Shown here: piece by piece, positions 8,480 to 17,508 of the stretch | How positions within the stretch are numbered: position 1 is the stretch's first letter | How the letters are laid out: each line of letters opens with the position of its first letter | Assembly: GCA_944325775.1 (NCBI GenBank) | Contig: CALVBL010000015.1 | Coordinates: 1 to 38,354, forward strand | Length of the DNA: 38,354 nucleotides | Source: an uncultured Helicobacter sp. | GTDB lineage: Bacteria; Campylobacterota; Campylobacteria; Campylobacterales; Helicobacteraceae | Direction: 5' to 3' | Position numbers and translations under genes: made by a program | The notes under the pieces: model-generated | The model's input: only the letters and a program-made list of their open reading frames with translations | Told to the model about the DNA's origin: nothing | Database searches by the model: none

Positions 8480-10633
8480 ATGCTGAAGTCTCTGTGGTCT
8501 GGTGTCAGTGGTATGCAAGCCCATCAAATCGCGCTAGATGTGGAAAGTAACAATATCGCGAATGTGAATACCGTAGGTTTTAAATACTCCCGCGCATCAT
8601 TTGTCGATATGCTCTCCCAAATCAAGCTTATCGCAACATCGCCTTATAAAAATGGCTTGGGCGGACAAAACGACTTCTCTATCGGTCTGGGTGTAGGCAT
8701 AGATGCGACGACGAAAGTATTTACACAGGGCAACACGCAAAATACCGATGTGAAGACAGATATCGCTATTGAAGGCGATGGGTTTTTTATCATCAGTCCT
8801 GATAGAGGCACGACACATAATTATACGCGTAATGGGGAATTTCTCTTTGACGCGAATGGGAATCTTGTCACCACCGGTGGCTATGTGGTGCAAGGCTGGG
8901 TGAGAGATACGCTTGATAGTGCTAATACTGCGCAGATGAGCGAGTTTGACTTCTTTAGAGTGGATAATACCGGTCCGGTGCGCAATATCCAAATCGATCC
9001 GGGTATGGTGATGCCCGCGCGCTCCACGACAAGTGTAAGCTTGCGTGCTAATCTCAACGCCGGACGCCACACAGAGAGTGTGGCTGATATCGCCACACTA
9101 GATTCTACTGTGGCTACTGCTTCTGATGGGGTTATGCCAGTGTATGATTCTAGAGGGCGATTAGCACAAGTGGGTGAGGACTTTGGTGTGCTTTTTAATG
9201 GTGATGGCGATGCCTTTGGACTAACAGAAAATCAAGGAATTTGGGTGAGCTACAAAACCTCCGTGATACGCAATGAGATTCAGCGCACTGATGAAGTCAG
9301 CACTATAGGTATTAATGGCGAGACGATCACATTTAGCAACAACTCTGGACTCACAGGTATCAGCAATGTTGTGGCTGCACAAAATGCCATCAATGCCTAT
9401 CGCGATAAAACCGGTGTGGAGGCGTATGTGGATGCAGGAATGTTGCGACTAGAAAATCGCAACCAAATGGACGGGAGCGAAAAGGTCAAAAATATCCGCA
9501 TCACCACGGGTGGGACAGGAGCGTTTGCGAGTTTTGTGGAAGGCGAAGAGGATATCACTGCCTTTAGGTATCGCTATACTAAATCAAATGATGCAGATTC
9601 TACCACGGGGCAATTCCGCACCACAGAGGATTTACGCGCGCTTATGCAATACGATGCGAATATGATCAAAAATCCAGAAAAACAATACCATGAAAGCACT
9701 GCGAGCGTGGGTGTGACGGTCAATAAATATGGTATGTTTGAAATGGTCAATCAAAACGATGAAGATGGCGAAGTGCGCAATCTCAATATCTATGTGAGCG
9801 CGCACTCTTCGGGCAAAATCACGACAAACATTCTTTTTAGAGATACGATGAAAGCCCTCAATACTTCGATGTTTATCGAGGGTGGTCCTGTCATCGCTTC
9901 GGGTAAAATCAACAAAACCACTCATAGCACAAGTGTAGATGTGGTTGATAGCTTGGGTAGCAAGCATAATTTACGCTTTGAGTTTTGGAAGACGGGCGAT
10001 GCAGAATGGAGTTTTAGAGCTATCGTGCCTGAACCTGCGCAGTTTATCGGTGGTACGGCAGAGCGTCCTAATATCTTTGAAGGTGGGCGCGCGACATTTA
10101 ACAGCGATGGAAGCCTTGCGGGTATGAATCCACCTATCGTGCAAATAGATCCCAAAAATGGCAGCAATCCCCAGCGTATCGAGCTAAAATTTGGGACAAA
10201 TCAAACTTTTGGCGGTCTCACAAGCGTGGATAAGATCTCTGAAACTTATGCGATTAGCCAAAATGGCTATCAGGCGGGGGATTTGATGGATTTGCGCTTT
10301 GATTCTAATGGATCACTGCTTGGGGCGTTTAGCAATGGTAAATCTATCGCGCTTGCACAAGTCGCCCTTGCAAACTTTGCTAATAACGCTGGTCTGCAGG
10401 CTGAAGGCGGCAATGTATTTTCGCGTACAGGAAACTCTGGCGAACCTATGGTAGGTGCGGCAAATACCGGTAGGCGCGGTGGTGTGAGTGGTAGTAAGCT
10501 TGAGATGAGTAATGTGGATCTTAGCCGCAGTCTCACGCAGCTCATCGTGGTGCAGAGGGGCTTCCAAGCCAACTCCAAAGCCGTAACGACTTCCGATCAG
10601 ATTCTTAATACCCTTTTAAACCTCAAGCAGTAG
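8480..10633 (+). CDS. flgE: flagellar hook protein FlgE
   Basis: Main subunit of the flagellar hook, exported by the flagellar type III system. The 717 residues match the long Helicobacter FlgE (about 718 in H. pylori) rather than the 400-residue enteric form. The N-terminus has the rod/hook signature (LWSGVSGMQAHQIALDVESN, then NIANVNTVGFK), and the C-terminus has the matching coiled helix ending in VQRGFQANSKAVTTSDQILN. The large central part forms the outer hook domains. Start supported by AAAGGA 6 bases upstream and by the sigma-54 promoter. It stands alone, as is common in this genus. Downstream is a T9 run (10671-10679) without a strong stem. Confidence 0.98.
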   Translation: MLKSLWSGVSGMQAHQIALDVESNNIANVNTVGFKYSRASFVDMLSQIKLIATSPYKNGLGGQNDFSIGLGVGIDATTKVFTQGNTQNTDVKTDIAIEGDGFFIISPDRGTTHNYTRNGEFLFDANGNLVTTGGYVVQGWVRDTLDSANTAQMSEFDFFRVDNTGPVRNIQIDPGMVMPARSTTSVSLRANLNAGRHTESVADIATLDSTVATASDGVMPVYDSRGRLAQVGEDFGVLFNGDGDAFGLTENQGIWVSYKTSVIRNEIQRTDEVSTIGINGETITFSNNSGLTGISNVVAAQNAINAYRDKTGVEAYVDAGMLRLENRNQMDGSEKVKNIRITTGGTGAFASFVEGEEDITAFRYRYTKSNDADSTTGQFRTTEDLRALMQYDANMIKNPEKQYHESTASVGVTVNKYGMFEMVNQNDEDGEVRNLNIYVSAHSSGKITTNILFRDTMKALNTSMFIEGGPVIASGKINKTTHSTSVDVVDSLGSKHNLRFEFWKTGDAEWSFRAIVPEPAQFIGGTAERPNIFEGGRATFNSDGSLAGMNPPIVQIDPKNGSNPQRIELKFGTNQTFGGLTSVDKISETYAISQNGYQAGDLMDLRFDSNGSLLGAFSNGKSIALAQVALANFANNAGLQAEGGNVFSRTGNSGEPMVGAANTGRRGGVSGSKLEMSNVDLSRSLTQLIVVQRGFQANSKAVTTSDQILNTLLNLKQ

Positions 10634-11108
10634 TTTAGGCTTGTTCATAGGGGTATTGGGGGCATTGTGCTTTTTTTTTGGTGAATCTAAAAATTTGATT
10701 CTGTTAAAAAGATATTATCTTTGACTTCACGATGCTTGTAGCATCGGGCCGTGAGTGAATTGGGGAGATTCTACAAAATAGATTCTGACCCCTTTATGGT
10801 TTCACTACAAAGCTTGGTGTATGACAGATAGGCAGCTTTTGTGCATTGATAGCCTTTGTGACGAAAAATTCATCAAATCGCCTTGGTCTTAATCCGGGAA
10901 ATCCCCTAATTTATCAAACATCACCACGCCTCCACGCACGACTTTATCCCAAAAAGATTCTAAAATCTAATCCAATTATCGAATCTACCATGTCACAGAA
11001 TCTAGGTTCATAGATTTAGAATAGCGTATGTTCGCGTAATCGCAGCGGTGAGAGGCTCTGTCTCAAACCCCGATACACAAGTTTTGCCACAGCAAAATTG
11101 AATAATCA
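10634..11108. other. 475-base gap: decayed gene remnant plus hairpin element
   Basis: No intact gene is present between flgE and feoA. The gap holds a T9 run (10671-10679), a 6-bp hairpin CGATGC-TTGTA-GCATCG (10730-10746), a decayed minus-strand methyltransferase end (10794-10966), and copy B of the hairpin element (from 11031). The other bases are AT-rich with several AGATTCT-type heptamers and no recognisable function. Confidence 0.7.
10794..10966 (-). pseudogene. remnant of a TylF/macrocin O-methyltransferase-like gene (C-terminal end)
   Basis: Read on the minus strand, two frames together give a recognisable methyltransferase end. The first runs ILESFWDKVVRGGVVMFD, the second RRFDEFFVTK, KLPICHTPSFVVKP and then a stop at 10794-10796. 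The shift between them is near 10895-10900. In-frame TylF-family proteins have the same order: a helix of the ILENLWDKV kind, a GG(V/Y)VIFDDY strand, then a VDEFF helix. The upstream frame is closed by a stop at 10967-10969, so the rest is lost. Methyltransferases of this type decorate surface sugars; here it is dead. Confidence 0.6.
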
Positions 11109-11118
11109 CTAGTATGGG
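11031..11118. repeat. intergenic hairpin element, copy B
   Basis: Similar to 4530-4605: both share GAGAG-CT-TGTCT, then CCCGATA, then CAAGTTTTGC-CACA-GCAAAATTG as a hairpin (11078-11100), then GGGC or GGGCA. Several stem bases differ between copies on both arms (CTTGC/GCAAA versus TTTTGC/GCAAAA). The element overlaps the feoA stop at its right end and lies between converging genes. Confidence 0.55.
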
Positions 11119-11336
11119 CATACCTCGATTTCTTTGGCTTCTTCCGCTCTTAGGGCGATTTGTGTGTCATTGGCTAGCACGCATAGGGTGGCTCTAGCAA
11201 GTGTGGTGTGGCACAGTGTGATGGTGCTATCTTGGCAGATTCCCATAGCGATGAGGCGATCTCGCAGCGCGCTATCTTTGGTGTGGATTGCCACCACTTT
11301 GTGAGGTTGGTTTTTAGGGCAGTCGTAGAGAGTCAT
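11109..11336 (-). CDS. feoA: FeoA domain protein
   Basis: A small (75 aa) SH3-like cytosolic protein that supports the FeoB ferrous iron transporter. It fits FeoA in length and pattern: MTLYDCP at the start, a central LRDRLIAMGI helix turn, and a C-terminal IALRAEEAKEIEV strand. No feoB is next to it, which is usual in Helicobacter. Start supported by AAGGAG 4 bases upstream, and TATAAT lies about 32 bases upstream on the same strand. It is divergent from hisD. Confidence 0.85.
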   Translation of the reverse strand: MTLYDCPKNQPHKVVAIHTKDSALRDRLIAMGICQDSTITLCHTTLARATLCVLANDTQIALRAEEAKEIEVCPY

Positions 11337-11367
11337 GATGCTCCTTAAAGTTTTTTAAGATTCTAGC

Positions 11368-11373
11368 ATTATA
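11368..11373 (-). promoter_or_regulatory. -10 box for feoA
   Basis: Minus-strand TATAAT preceded by GCGC, 32 bases upstream of the feoA start. It is paired with the divergent hisD promoter about 50 bases away. I did not see a clear Fur box. Confidence 0.55.
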
Positions 11374-11421
11374 GCGCAGTATGTTTGCAGACCAAATTAA
11401 GAAAAACAAACAATGTTTTGC

Positions 11422-11427
11422 TATAAT
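11422..11427 (+). promoter_or_regulatory. extended -10 box for hisD
   Basis: TTTTGCTATAATC, a perfect extended -10 (TGC followed by TATAAT), 44 bases upstream of the hisD ATG at 11471. Its position argues against the longer reading frame that begins at 11381, because that start would precede the promoter. Confidence 0.65.
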
Positions 11428-11470
11428 CAATTTTCTTAAACATTTCACTACCATAAGGATTTTTAGCCAA

Positions 11471-12772
11471 ATGATACAGATATTAGACACGCGCGATGAG
11501 GACTTTTCGCGCAAGTTTGCCGAGATTTTGGGGCGTGGGCAAATGGACATCACGCAAGTGAGCCAAAGTGTGCAAACGCTCTTAAATGAGATAAAGCATG
11601 AGGGCGAGGCGGCAGTATTGCGCCATATCGCTAGTTTTGATAAATGGCAACCAAGTGATTTTAAGAGTGTGCGTATAGATTCTAAAGACTGCCAAAAAGC
11701 CTATGAGGCGCTTGACCCAGAGCTCAAAAATTCCCTACACATCGCTTATGAGCGTATTTTTGACTTCCATAGCAAACAAAAAGAAAAGACTTGGATACAC
11801 ACAGAATCTAATGGCTCTATGCTTGGGCAAAAGGTCACACCTGTCCAACGTGCAGGACTCTACATACCCGGTGGCAAGGCTGCATATCCTAGCTCATTAC
11901 TTATGAATGCCATTCCTGCGATTGTAGCGGGAGTGGAGGAGATCATCGTCTGCACACCCACACCACATAATCAGCCAAATGAGCTGCTTTTGGCAACACT
12001 ACATTTATGTGGGATTAGTGAATCTTACAAAGTTGGCGGAGCAAGCGCGATCGGGCTTATGGCGTATGGCACGCGTGGAAGTAAAAAAGTCGATGTGATC
12101 ACTGGACCGGGCAATATCTATGTCGCCACGGCAAAAAAGCTAGTCTTTGGCGATGTGAATGTGGATATGATCGCCGGACCCAGTGAGATTGGTATCATCG
12201 CTCAAAGCGGTGCGAATACCGAATATATCGCGTGGGATCTGCTCTCTCAAGCCGAGCATGATGAGTTGGCTAGCTCGATTCTCATTAGTGATGATAGAGA
12301 GATTATCACGCAGAGTATTGCGCACATTGAGCGCATTGTCCCCACGCTCTCGCGCAGGGATATTGCAAATGCGAGCATACAAGATCGCAGTGTATTTATC
12401 CACACATGTAGCCTTGATGAAAGTATAGAATTGATGAATGAGATTGCACCTGAACATCTTGAGATTCTCACACCTGATGCTTTTAGCCTCCTGCCGCGTA
12501 TCAAAAATGCCGGAGCGATCTTCCTAGGCGAATACGCAAGTGAGCCTATTGGGGATTATCTCGCTGGTCCTAATCACACGTTGCCCACAGGTGGAAGTGC
12601 GCGGTTTTTCTCGCCACTTGGCGTAGAACATTTTATGAAAAAAAGCTCGATTATTTACTTTAGCAAGGAAGCGATGCGTGAGCTTGGGAGTTCGTGCGCC
12701 ACGTTGGCACATACCGAGGGCTTGGAAGCACACAAAATGGCAGTCCTCTCACGCCTTAACCATTTATCATAA
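11471..12772 (+). CDS. hisD: histidinol dehydrogenase
   Basis: Catalyses the last two steps of histidine synthesis, histidinol to histidine, with NAD and zinc. The frame opens at 11381, but the family N-terminus (MIQILDT) and the promoter indicate ATG 11471, giving 433 residues, the normal length. Visible hallmarks: PGGKAAYPSSLLM, the VITGPGN loop, AGPSEIG, the zinc ligands in SQAEHD, the catalytic pair in APEHLE, and GPNHTLPTGG. Other his genes are not nearby, so the pathway is scattered. Its presence separates this organism from H. pylori, which needs histidine. The next gene follows after 9 bases. Confidence 0.96.
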   Translation: MIQILDTRDEDFSRKFAEILGRGQMDITQVSQSVQTLLNEIKHEGEAAVLRHIASFDKWQPSDFKSVRIDSKDCQKAYEALDPELKNSLHIAYERIFDFHSKQKEKTWIHTESNGSMLGQKVTPVQRAGLYIPGGKAAYPSSLLMNAIPAIVAGVEEIIVCTPTPHNQPNELLLATLHLCGISESYKVGGASAIGLMAYGTRGSKKVDVITGPGNIYVATAKKLVFGDVNVDMIAGPSEIGIIAQSGANTEYIAWDLLSQAEHDELASSILISDDREIITQSIAHIERIVPTLSRRDIANASIQDRSVFIHTCSLDESIELMNEIAPEHLEILTPDAFSLLPRIKNAGAIFLGEYASEPIGDYLAGPNHTLPTGGSARFFSPLGVEHFMKKSSIIYFSKEAMRELGSSCATLAHTEGLEAHKMAVLSRLNHLS

Positions 12773-12781
12773 GGAGTAGCA

Positions 12782-13054
12782 ATGCAAGATTTAGAGATGT
12801 TTGGCAAATCACCGCTGCAAAAATGGCACGAAATCATCCACAATGCCTCACCCACGCTTGTAGAAATGGAGCTAGAGCGTTTGCTTGGTGTGATTGGACT
12901 TTATGAGATGTTTTTAGAATCTAAGAACATTGACAATGCGGAGGTGCAGAGATTTTCGCTCTCACTTGATGAGGAGCAAAAGCAAAGTGTGCGTGAGATT
13001 ATAGATTCTCTAGCCATTGAATCTATGGGCAATATCTTAGGAAATCACGAGTGA
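12782..13054 (+). CDS. DUF2018 family protein (HP0242-like, knotted-dimer fold)
   Basis: A 90-residue all-helical protein. The pattern WHEIIHNAS, then ELERLL, then DEEQKQ and finally ESMGNIL matches H. pylori HP0242 as I remember it. HP0242 was solved as an intertwined homodimer known as a knotted-protein example; its cellular role is unknown. The neighbours are in the same order as H. pylori HP0242 to HP0237. Start follows AAGGAG with 5 bases spacing. It overlaps the next gene by 4 bases, so translation is coupled. Confidence 0.8.
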   Translation: MQDLEMFGKSPLQKWHEIIHNASPTLVEMELERLLGVIGLYEMFLESKNIDNAEVQRFSLSLDEEQKQSVREIIDSLAIESMGNILGNHE

Positions 13055-13437
13055 TACGATGGCTGCTTGTCGCGCTGGTAATGAGTGTCGCGCAGGCTGT
13101 GCAGCCCGCATGGGTATGGCAGAGGGATCTCACACTTGCCAAGGAGCAAAATTATCGCGCCAAGGTTTTTTTAGCCCAAGCCCAAAAGCCCCTAGTGATG
13201 CGCTGGACGCTTTATAAAAATTATGGACTTGTGATGCATATTCGTTATGATTTGTTTAATCATCAAACTATTTTGTATCAAGACTATCAGCGCAGTGATT
13301 TTGTGCTTGCTCTGGGGGATAATCCCGAGCAAAAACCAAAGTTACACATTTTTTTTAAAGATTTTGCGGACAAAAAGGCGTTATTGCGCCTCTACATAGA
13401 GGGTGAGGGTGCGAGCATAGGCGAGGAAAATCTATAA
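13051..13437 (+). CDS. small secreted protein of unknown function (HP0241 position)
   Basis: The 128 residues begin with a signal peptide (about 1-17, MIRWLLVALVMSVAQAVQ) and contain no cysteines and no membrane span afterwards. It is rich in aromatic and basic residues, with alternating polar/hydrophobic stretches that suggest beta structure. The start is GTG at 13051, overlapping the previous stop (GTGA), with AGGA 8 bases upstream; no better in-frame start exists. In H. pylori the same place holds HP0241, also uncharacterised. No function can be assigned. Confidence 0.7.
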   Translation: MIRWLLVALVMSVAQAVQPAWVWQRDLTLAKEQNYRAKVFLAQAQKPLVMRWTLYKNYGLVMHIRYDLFNHQTILYQDYQRSDFVLALGDNPEQKPKLHIFFKDFADKKALLRLYIEGEGASIGEENL

Positions 13438-13451
13438 CACAAAGGGGAGTG

Positions 13452-14366
13452 ATGCAGGATTTTGATAAGGTACGAGAGAGGATTGTCGCGATTATACAGG
13501 GATTTGTCGCGGATTGTGGCAATGAGATAGTAACCGAGCTCTTTGCTAAGACCAATCAGGGCAAAATGCTACGATCCAAACTGCTGCTAGCAGTGAGCGG
13601 GGTGAGTGAGGAGGCATTGAAACTATGTGCGATCATCGAGCTTATCCAAAGTGCATCTTTGCTCCATGATGATGTGATTGATAATGCCAGCACAAGGCGC
13701 AAATCCCCCTCACTCAATGCGATCTTTGGCAACAAAAATGCTATTATGTTAGGCGATGTGCTATATGCCAAGGCGTTTTTTGAGCTTAGCACATATGAAC
13801 AATCTATCGCTAAAAGCGTATCAGATTCTGTATGTAGGCTTGCAGTGGGGGAGATCGAAGATGTGTTTATGGCACAGAGTTTTAATACCAACAAGACACG
13901 TTATCTGCAGATGTGTGAGCTAAAGACTGCTGCGCTCATCGCTGCAAGTGCGGAGTGTGGTGCGCTACTCTCTGGGTTAGATTCACAAAAATATCGATCG
14001 TATGGGAATAATCTAGGCATTGCCTTTCAGATCATTGATGATGTGCTTGATATAACCCAAAGCACAGAAGTTTTGGGCAAGCCCGCAATGAGTGATTTGA
14101 GCGAGGGCAAAAGTACGCTACCCTACATCTATCTCTATGAGCGCGCTACACGAGAGGTGCGTCAAGAGTTACTCACACTCTTTGGCACACCACTTTGTGA
14201 ATCTAAAGCACAATGGCTAAAAGAGCAACTAAATGCCCATCATTGCGTGCAAGATAGTATTGCCAAAGCACGCGAATATGCCTTGAGTGCGTTAGATTCT
14301 ATACAGGGTGAGGGGAACACACAGCTAAATGAAATCGTGCAAAATATGATAGAAAGAGAGTTTTGA
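13452..14366 (+). CDS. ispB: long-chain polyprenyl diphosphate synthase
   Basis: Extends allylic diphosphates with isopentenyl diphosphate, presumably to make the menaquinone side chain. Both aspartate-rich motifs are present: DDVID in SLLHDDVIDNAS (about 75-80) and DDVLD in QIIDDVLDI (about 198-202). The residues 4 and 5 positions before the first motif are small (Ser, Ala), which is typical of long-chain synthases. The homologous H. pylori HP0240 is described as an octaprenyl synthase, but chain length here is inference. GTG 13449 precedes ATG 13452; I prefer the ATG. The stop overlaps the hemA start (TGATG). Confidence 0.9.
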   Translation: MQDFDKVRERIVAIIQGFVADCGNEIVTELFAKTNQGKMLRSKLLLAVSGVSEEALKLCAIIELIQSASLLHDDVIDNASTRRKSPSLNAIFGNKNAIMLGDVLYAKAFFELSTYEQSIAKSVSDSVCRLAVGEIEDVFMAQSFNTNKTRYLQMCELKTAALIAASAECGALLSGLDSQKYRSYGNNLGIAFQIIDDVLDITQSTEVLGKPAMSDLSEGKSTLPYIYLYERATREVRQELLTLFGTPLCESKAQWLKEQLNAHHCVQDSIAKAREYALSALDSIQGEGNTQLNEIVQNMIEREF

Positions 14367-15727
14367 TGCAAGAGCAGAGGGAGATTCAATACATCGTAGT
14401 GAGCTTTTCGCACAAGCATATTGACATTGCTTTGCGCGAGAAATTAGCATTTGGAGACGAGGAGAAACTAGCGTTTTTGCGCGCACTTTGTGAGCATAGC
14501 GCGATCAAGGAGGCTATGCTGCTCTCTACCTGCAATCGCATGGAGGTGTATGCGAGTGTGCTAGAGGCTAAGGCGGCGCGTGAGTATATATTGGAGAATC
14601 TACAGAAATTCAAGCATATCCCAATAGAGCAATTAAGAGAGCTAGCCGACATACGGCTCAATCAGTATGCTATCTATCATACTTTTAGTGTGGCTTCGAG
14701 CCTTGATAGCCTTGTGGTGGGCGAGACACAAATCACCGGACAGCTCAAGGACGCTTATCGGTTTGCCTATGAGAATCTCCTTTGTGGCAAGGATCTCACA
14801 CGCCTTGTGCATTATGCGTTTAAATGCGCGGCACAGGTGCGCAATAGCGTGGATATTTCATCAAGCCATACTTCTGTGGCAGGTGCGGCGATCCATATGC
14901 TTATGCTTAGATTCAAAGAATGCGGTGAGAGTTTGGATTCTAAACACATAGTGGTACTGGGTGCTGGGGAGATGGGTGTGCTTGCGCTCAAGCACCTTGC
15001 CAAGCATAATGTGCGCCTAACCCTCATCAATCGCAATCTACAGAACGCCAAGGAAGCCTTAGCCAATCTAGCCCAAGAGATTGGGAGAAAGATCGAGCTT
15101 GCGCCTTTTGGCGATCTGCAATCTCTCATCGATCGCGCCGATGTGCTAGTGAGCGCCACAGGCGCACCCCATAGTGTGATTAATGCTGAGATGATACGCC
15201 CAAGTGTGCATAAGCGCGTGTGGTTTGATCTCGCAGTGCCGCGCGATATAGAGGAAGTGCAGGTAGAGAATCTTGAGATCTATAGGATCGATGATCTGCA
15301 AGTCCTCATCGCTAGAAACAAGCTTCAACGCGAAGAAAATGCCAAAGATGGCTATAAGATCGTAGAACAATGCACACAGGAGTTTTTCAAATGGTTGCAG
15401 ACCTTGAGCGTGGATCCTATCATCAAGCATATGCGTGCGTTGGCTAAAGATTCTAGTCTCAAGGAGCTAGATAAGGCGGTGAAAAAGGGTTTCTTGCCAA
15501 GTGAGTATCGCCAAAATGTCGAGAAGATTTTGCACAATGCATTTAATACATTCTTGCACAAGCCCACGATGCGTATCAAAGAAGCGGGTGAGAGTATCAA
15601 CTCTGATCCCATCATTGAGGCTGTAAAGAGTATCTTTGATATCAATGATGAGATCGTGATGCTTAACCCCTACAAATGCGAGGAGCACCTCATAGAATCT
15701 AAACCCAAAACCCCTAAGGAGGTATAA
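14366..15727 (+). CDS. hemA: glutamyl-tRNA reductase
   Basis: First step of C5-pathway haem synthesis: reduces Glu-tRNA to glutamate 1-semialdehyde with NADPH. The catalytic cysteine is Cys56 in LLSTCNRMEVY. GETQITGQLK (about 102-111) contacts substrate, and the NADPH fold starts at VVLGAGEMG (about 194-202). The C-terminal dimerisation helix follows. About 453 residues, normal. A TTG one codon before ATG 14366 is open, but the ATG overlapping the ispB stop with AAAGAGAG upstream is the better start. The stop overlaps the proS start (TAATG). hemC lies two genes downstream in the same operon. Confidence 0.97.
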   Translation: MQEQREIQYIVVSFSHKHIDIALREKLAFGDEEKLAFLRALCEHSAIKEAMLLSTCNRMEVYASVLEAKAAREYILENLQKFKHIPIEQLRELADIRLNQYAIYHTFSVASSLDSLVVGETQITGQLKDAYRFAYENLLCGKDLTRLVHYAFKCAAQVRNSVDISSSHTSVAGAAIHMLMLRFKECGESLDSKHIVVLGAGEMGVLALKHLAKHNVRLTLINRNLQNAKEALANLAQEIGRKIELAPFGDLQSLIDRADVLVSATGAPHSVINAEMIRPSVHKRVWFDLAVPRDIEEVQVENLEIYRIDDLQVLIARNKLQREENAKDGYKIVEQCTQEFFKWLQTLSVDPIIKHMRALAKDSSLKELDKAVKKGFLPSEYRQNVEKILHNAFNTFLHKPTMRIKEAGESINSDPIIEAVKSIFDINDEIVMLNPYKCEEHLIESKPKTPKEV

Positions 15728-17508
15728 TGCGACTTTCACAGATGTTTGTCCCCACACTTAAGGAGATTCCCAAAGATGCTATTTTGGCAAGTCATCAGCT
15801 GCTACTAAGGGCGGGATATATCCAGCAAGTGGGCAGTGGGATTTATAATTTTTTGCCTTTGGGTAAAAAAATGCTAGATCGTATCCGCGCGCTTATCAAG
15901 GAAGAAATGGATAATATCGGTGCGCAGGAGATTTTGATGGGGTTTGTCACGCCTGCAGAGCTGTGGCAAGAGAGCGGGCGCTATGGTCAGTATGGCAAGG
16001 AGCTGTTGCGGCTCAAAGATAGGAAGGACAATGAGTTTGTGCTAGGACCCACGCACGAAGAGATGATAACCCACATCGCGCGTTCATTCATTAGGAGCTA
16101 CAAGCAGCTGCCCTTGCATCTTTATCAGATTCACACGAAATTCCGCGATGAGGCGAGACCGCGCTTTGGGCTTATGCGTGCGCGCGAATTTGTGATGAAA
16201 GATGGCTATAGTTTCCATAGTAGTTATGAGGATTTGGACAGGGAGTTCGCACAGGTCGAGCAGGCATATAGGCGGATTTGTGAGAGATTGGGGCTAGAGT
16301 ATAGGGTCGTGGAAGCTGACAGTGGGGCGATCGGCGGAAGTGGTAGCAAGGAATTTATGGTGTTAGCAAGCTGTGGCGAGGATACGCTCGTGGTGTGCAA
16401 AAACTGCGAGTATGGTGCGAATCTCGAGGCAGCCAAACGCAAGGACAAACAAGCCCCAAGAGATGAAGGCACATATGGCACACAAGCACCTAAAGCAGGG
16501 TTTTGGGAGTTTTTAACCCCGGGAGTGAAAAGCATAGAATCTTTGTGTGAGTTTTTTAAGATTCACCCATTTTTTACTATCAAGGCAGTGGTAAAAAAGG
16601 CAGTGCGCCAATCCCAAGCAATGGATAGTGGATCAGATGTAGTTGTGTTTTTTGTCCGTGGTGATGATGAGTGCGAGGAGACCAAGGCACTCAATGCACT
16701 CAATGCAACGCAGGATTTGACCAAATATGTGGCTTTGGAGGATGCGAGTTTGGCAGAGATAGAATCTGCAGGTTTGCAAGCTGGATTCATAGGACCTATT
16801 GGGCTTGAGGGCGTGCGCTATATCCTTGATGAGAGCCTGCGTGATGCTAAGGCTATGATCGCTGGGGCGAATAAGCAGGATTATCACATCGTGGGGGTTG
16901 ATGTGAGCGAGTTTGAGAATCTCACAAACGCGCATTATGCTGATATCATCAAGGTGCAAGAGGGCGATTTGTGTCCGCATTGTGGCGCGGGATTGCAGTA
17001 TGCTAAGGGCATAGAGATCGGGCATATCTTTAAGCTTGGCGAGAAATATTCGGCTCAAATGGACGCGAAGTTTTTAGACCACATGGGCAAGGCACAGAAT
17101 CTCATTATGGGCTGCTATGGGATTGGTGTGACGCGATTGCTCCCGGCGATCTTGGAGCAAAAGAGTGATGAATTTGGCTGTGTGTGGGGCGAGGGTGTGA
17201 GAATCTTTGATGTGGTGATAATCGTCTCAAATATCAAAGACAGCAAGCAAATGGCGTATGCCACGCGTCTATATGAAGAGCTATCAGCGCGCGGGATCGA
17301 TGTGGTGCTAGATGATAGAGACGAGCGCTTTGGCTTTAAGATGAAGGATTTTGAACTCATAGGATTCTATCAAGCACTCATCGTGGGCAAGGCGCTAAAT
17401 GAGGACAAAATCGAGCTTATAAAACGCGAGGGATTGCAAAAGTGTCTCATTGATGCGGGTAGTGCGCTAGATTCTGTGATAGAGGAGTGTCAATGCCAAA
17501 CAAACTAA
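15727..17508 (+). CDS. proS: prolyl-tRNA synthetase
   Basis: Charges tRNA(Pro). The 593 residues form the bacterial type with an inserted editing domain (about 225-400) that clears Ala-tRNA(Pro). Class II motif 2 is FRDEARPRFGLMRAREFVMKD-like (FRDEARPRFGL at about 138-148), and motif 3 is GCYGIGVTRLL (about 461-471). The anticodon-binding domain covers about 495-590. The start overlaps the hemA stop with AAGGAGG 4 bases upstream, an unusually strong ribosome-binding site inside the hemA end. Its stop region overlaps hemC by 16 bases. The linkage of haem genes with proS is conserved in H. pylori. Confidence 0.98.
   Translation: MRLSQMFVPTLKEIPKDAILASHQLLLRAGYIQQVGSGIYNFLPLGKKMLDRIRALIKEEMDNIGAQEILMGFVTPAELWQESGRYGQYGKELLRLKDRKDNEFVLGPTHEEMITHIARSFIRSYKQLPLHLYQIHTKFRDEARPRFGLMRAREFVMKDGYSFHSSYEDLDREFAQVEQAYRRICERLGLEYRVVEADSGAIGGSGSKEFMVLASCGEDTLVVCKNCEYGANLEAAKRKDKQAPRDEGTYGTQAPKAGFWEFLTPGVKSIESLCEFFKIHPFFTIKAVVKKAVRQSQAMDSGSDVVVFFVRGDDECEETKALNALNATQDLTKYVALEDASLAEIESAGLQAGFIGPIGLEGVRYILDESLRDAKAMIAGANKQDYHIVGVDVSEFENLTNAHYADIIKVQEGDLCPHCGAGLQYAKGIEIGHIFKLGEKYSAQMDAKFLDHMGKAQNLIMGCYGIGVTRLLPAILEQKSDEFGCVWGEGVRIFDVVIIVSNIKDSKQMAYATRLYEELSARGIDVVLDDRDERFGFKMKDFELIGFYQALIVGKALNEDKIELIKREGLQKCLIDAGSALDSVIEECQCQTN

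Noticed and set aside
10671..10679. T9 run as the flgE terminator.
   Set aside because: Only a 3-bp stem (GCA/TGC) precedes it, too weak to call with confidence.
11381..11470. A 30-residue N-terminal extension of HisD.
   Set aside because: It would begin upstream of the likely TATAAT promoter at 11422 and is not part of the family; ATG 11471 fits better.
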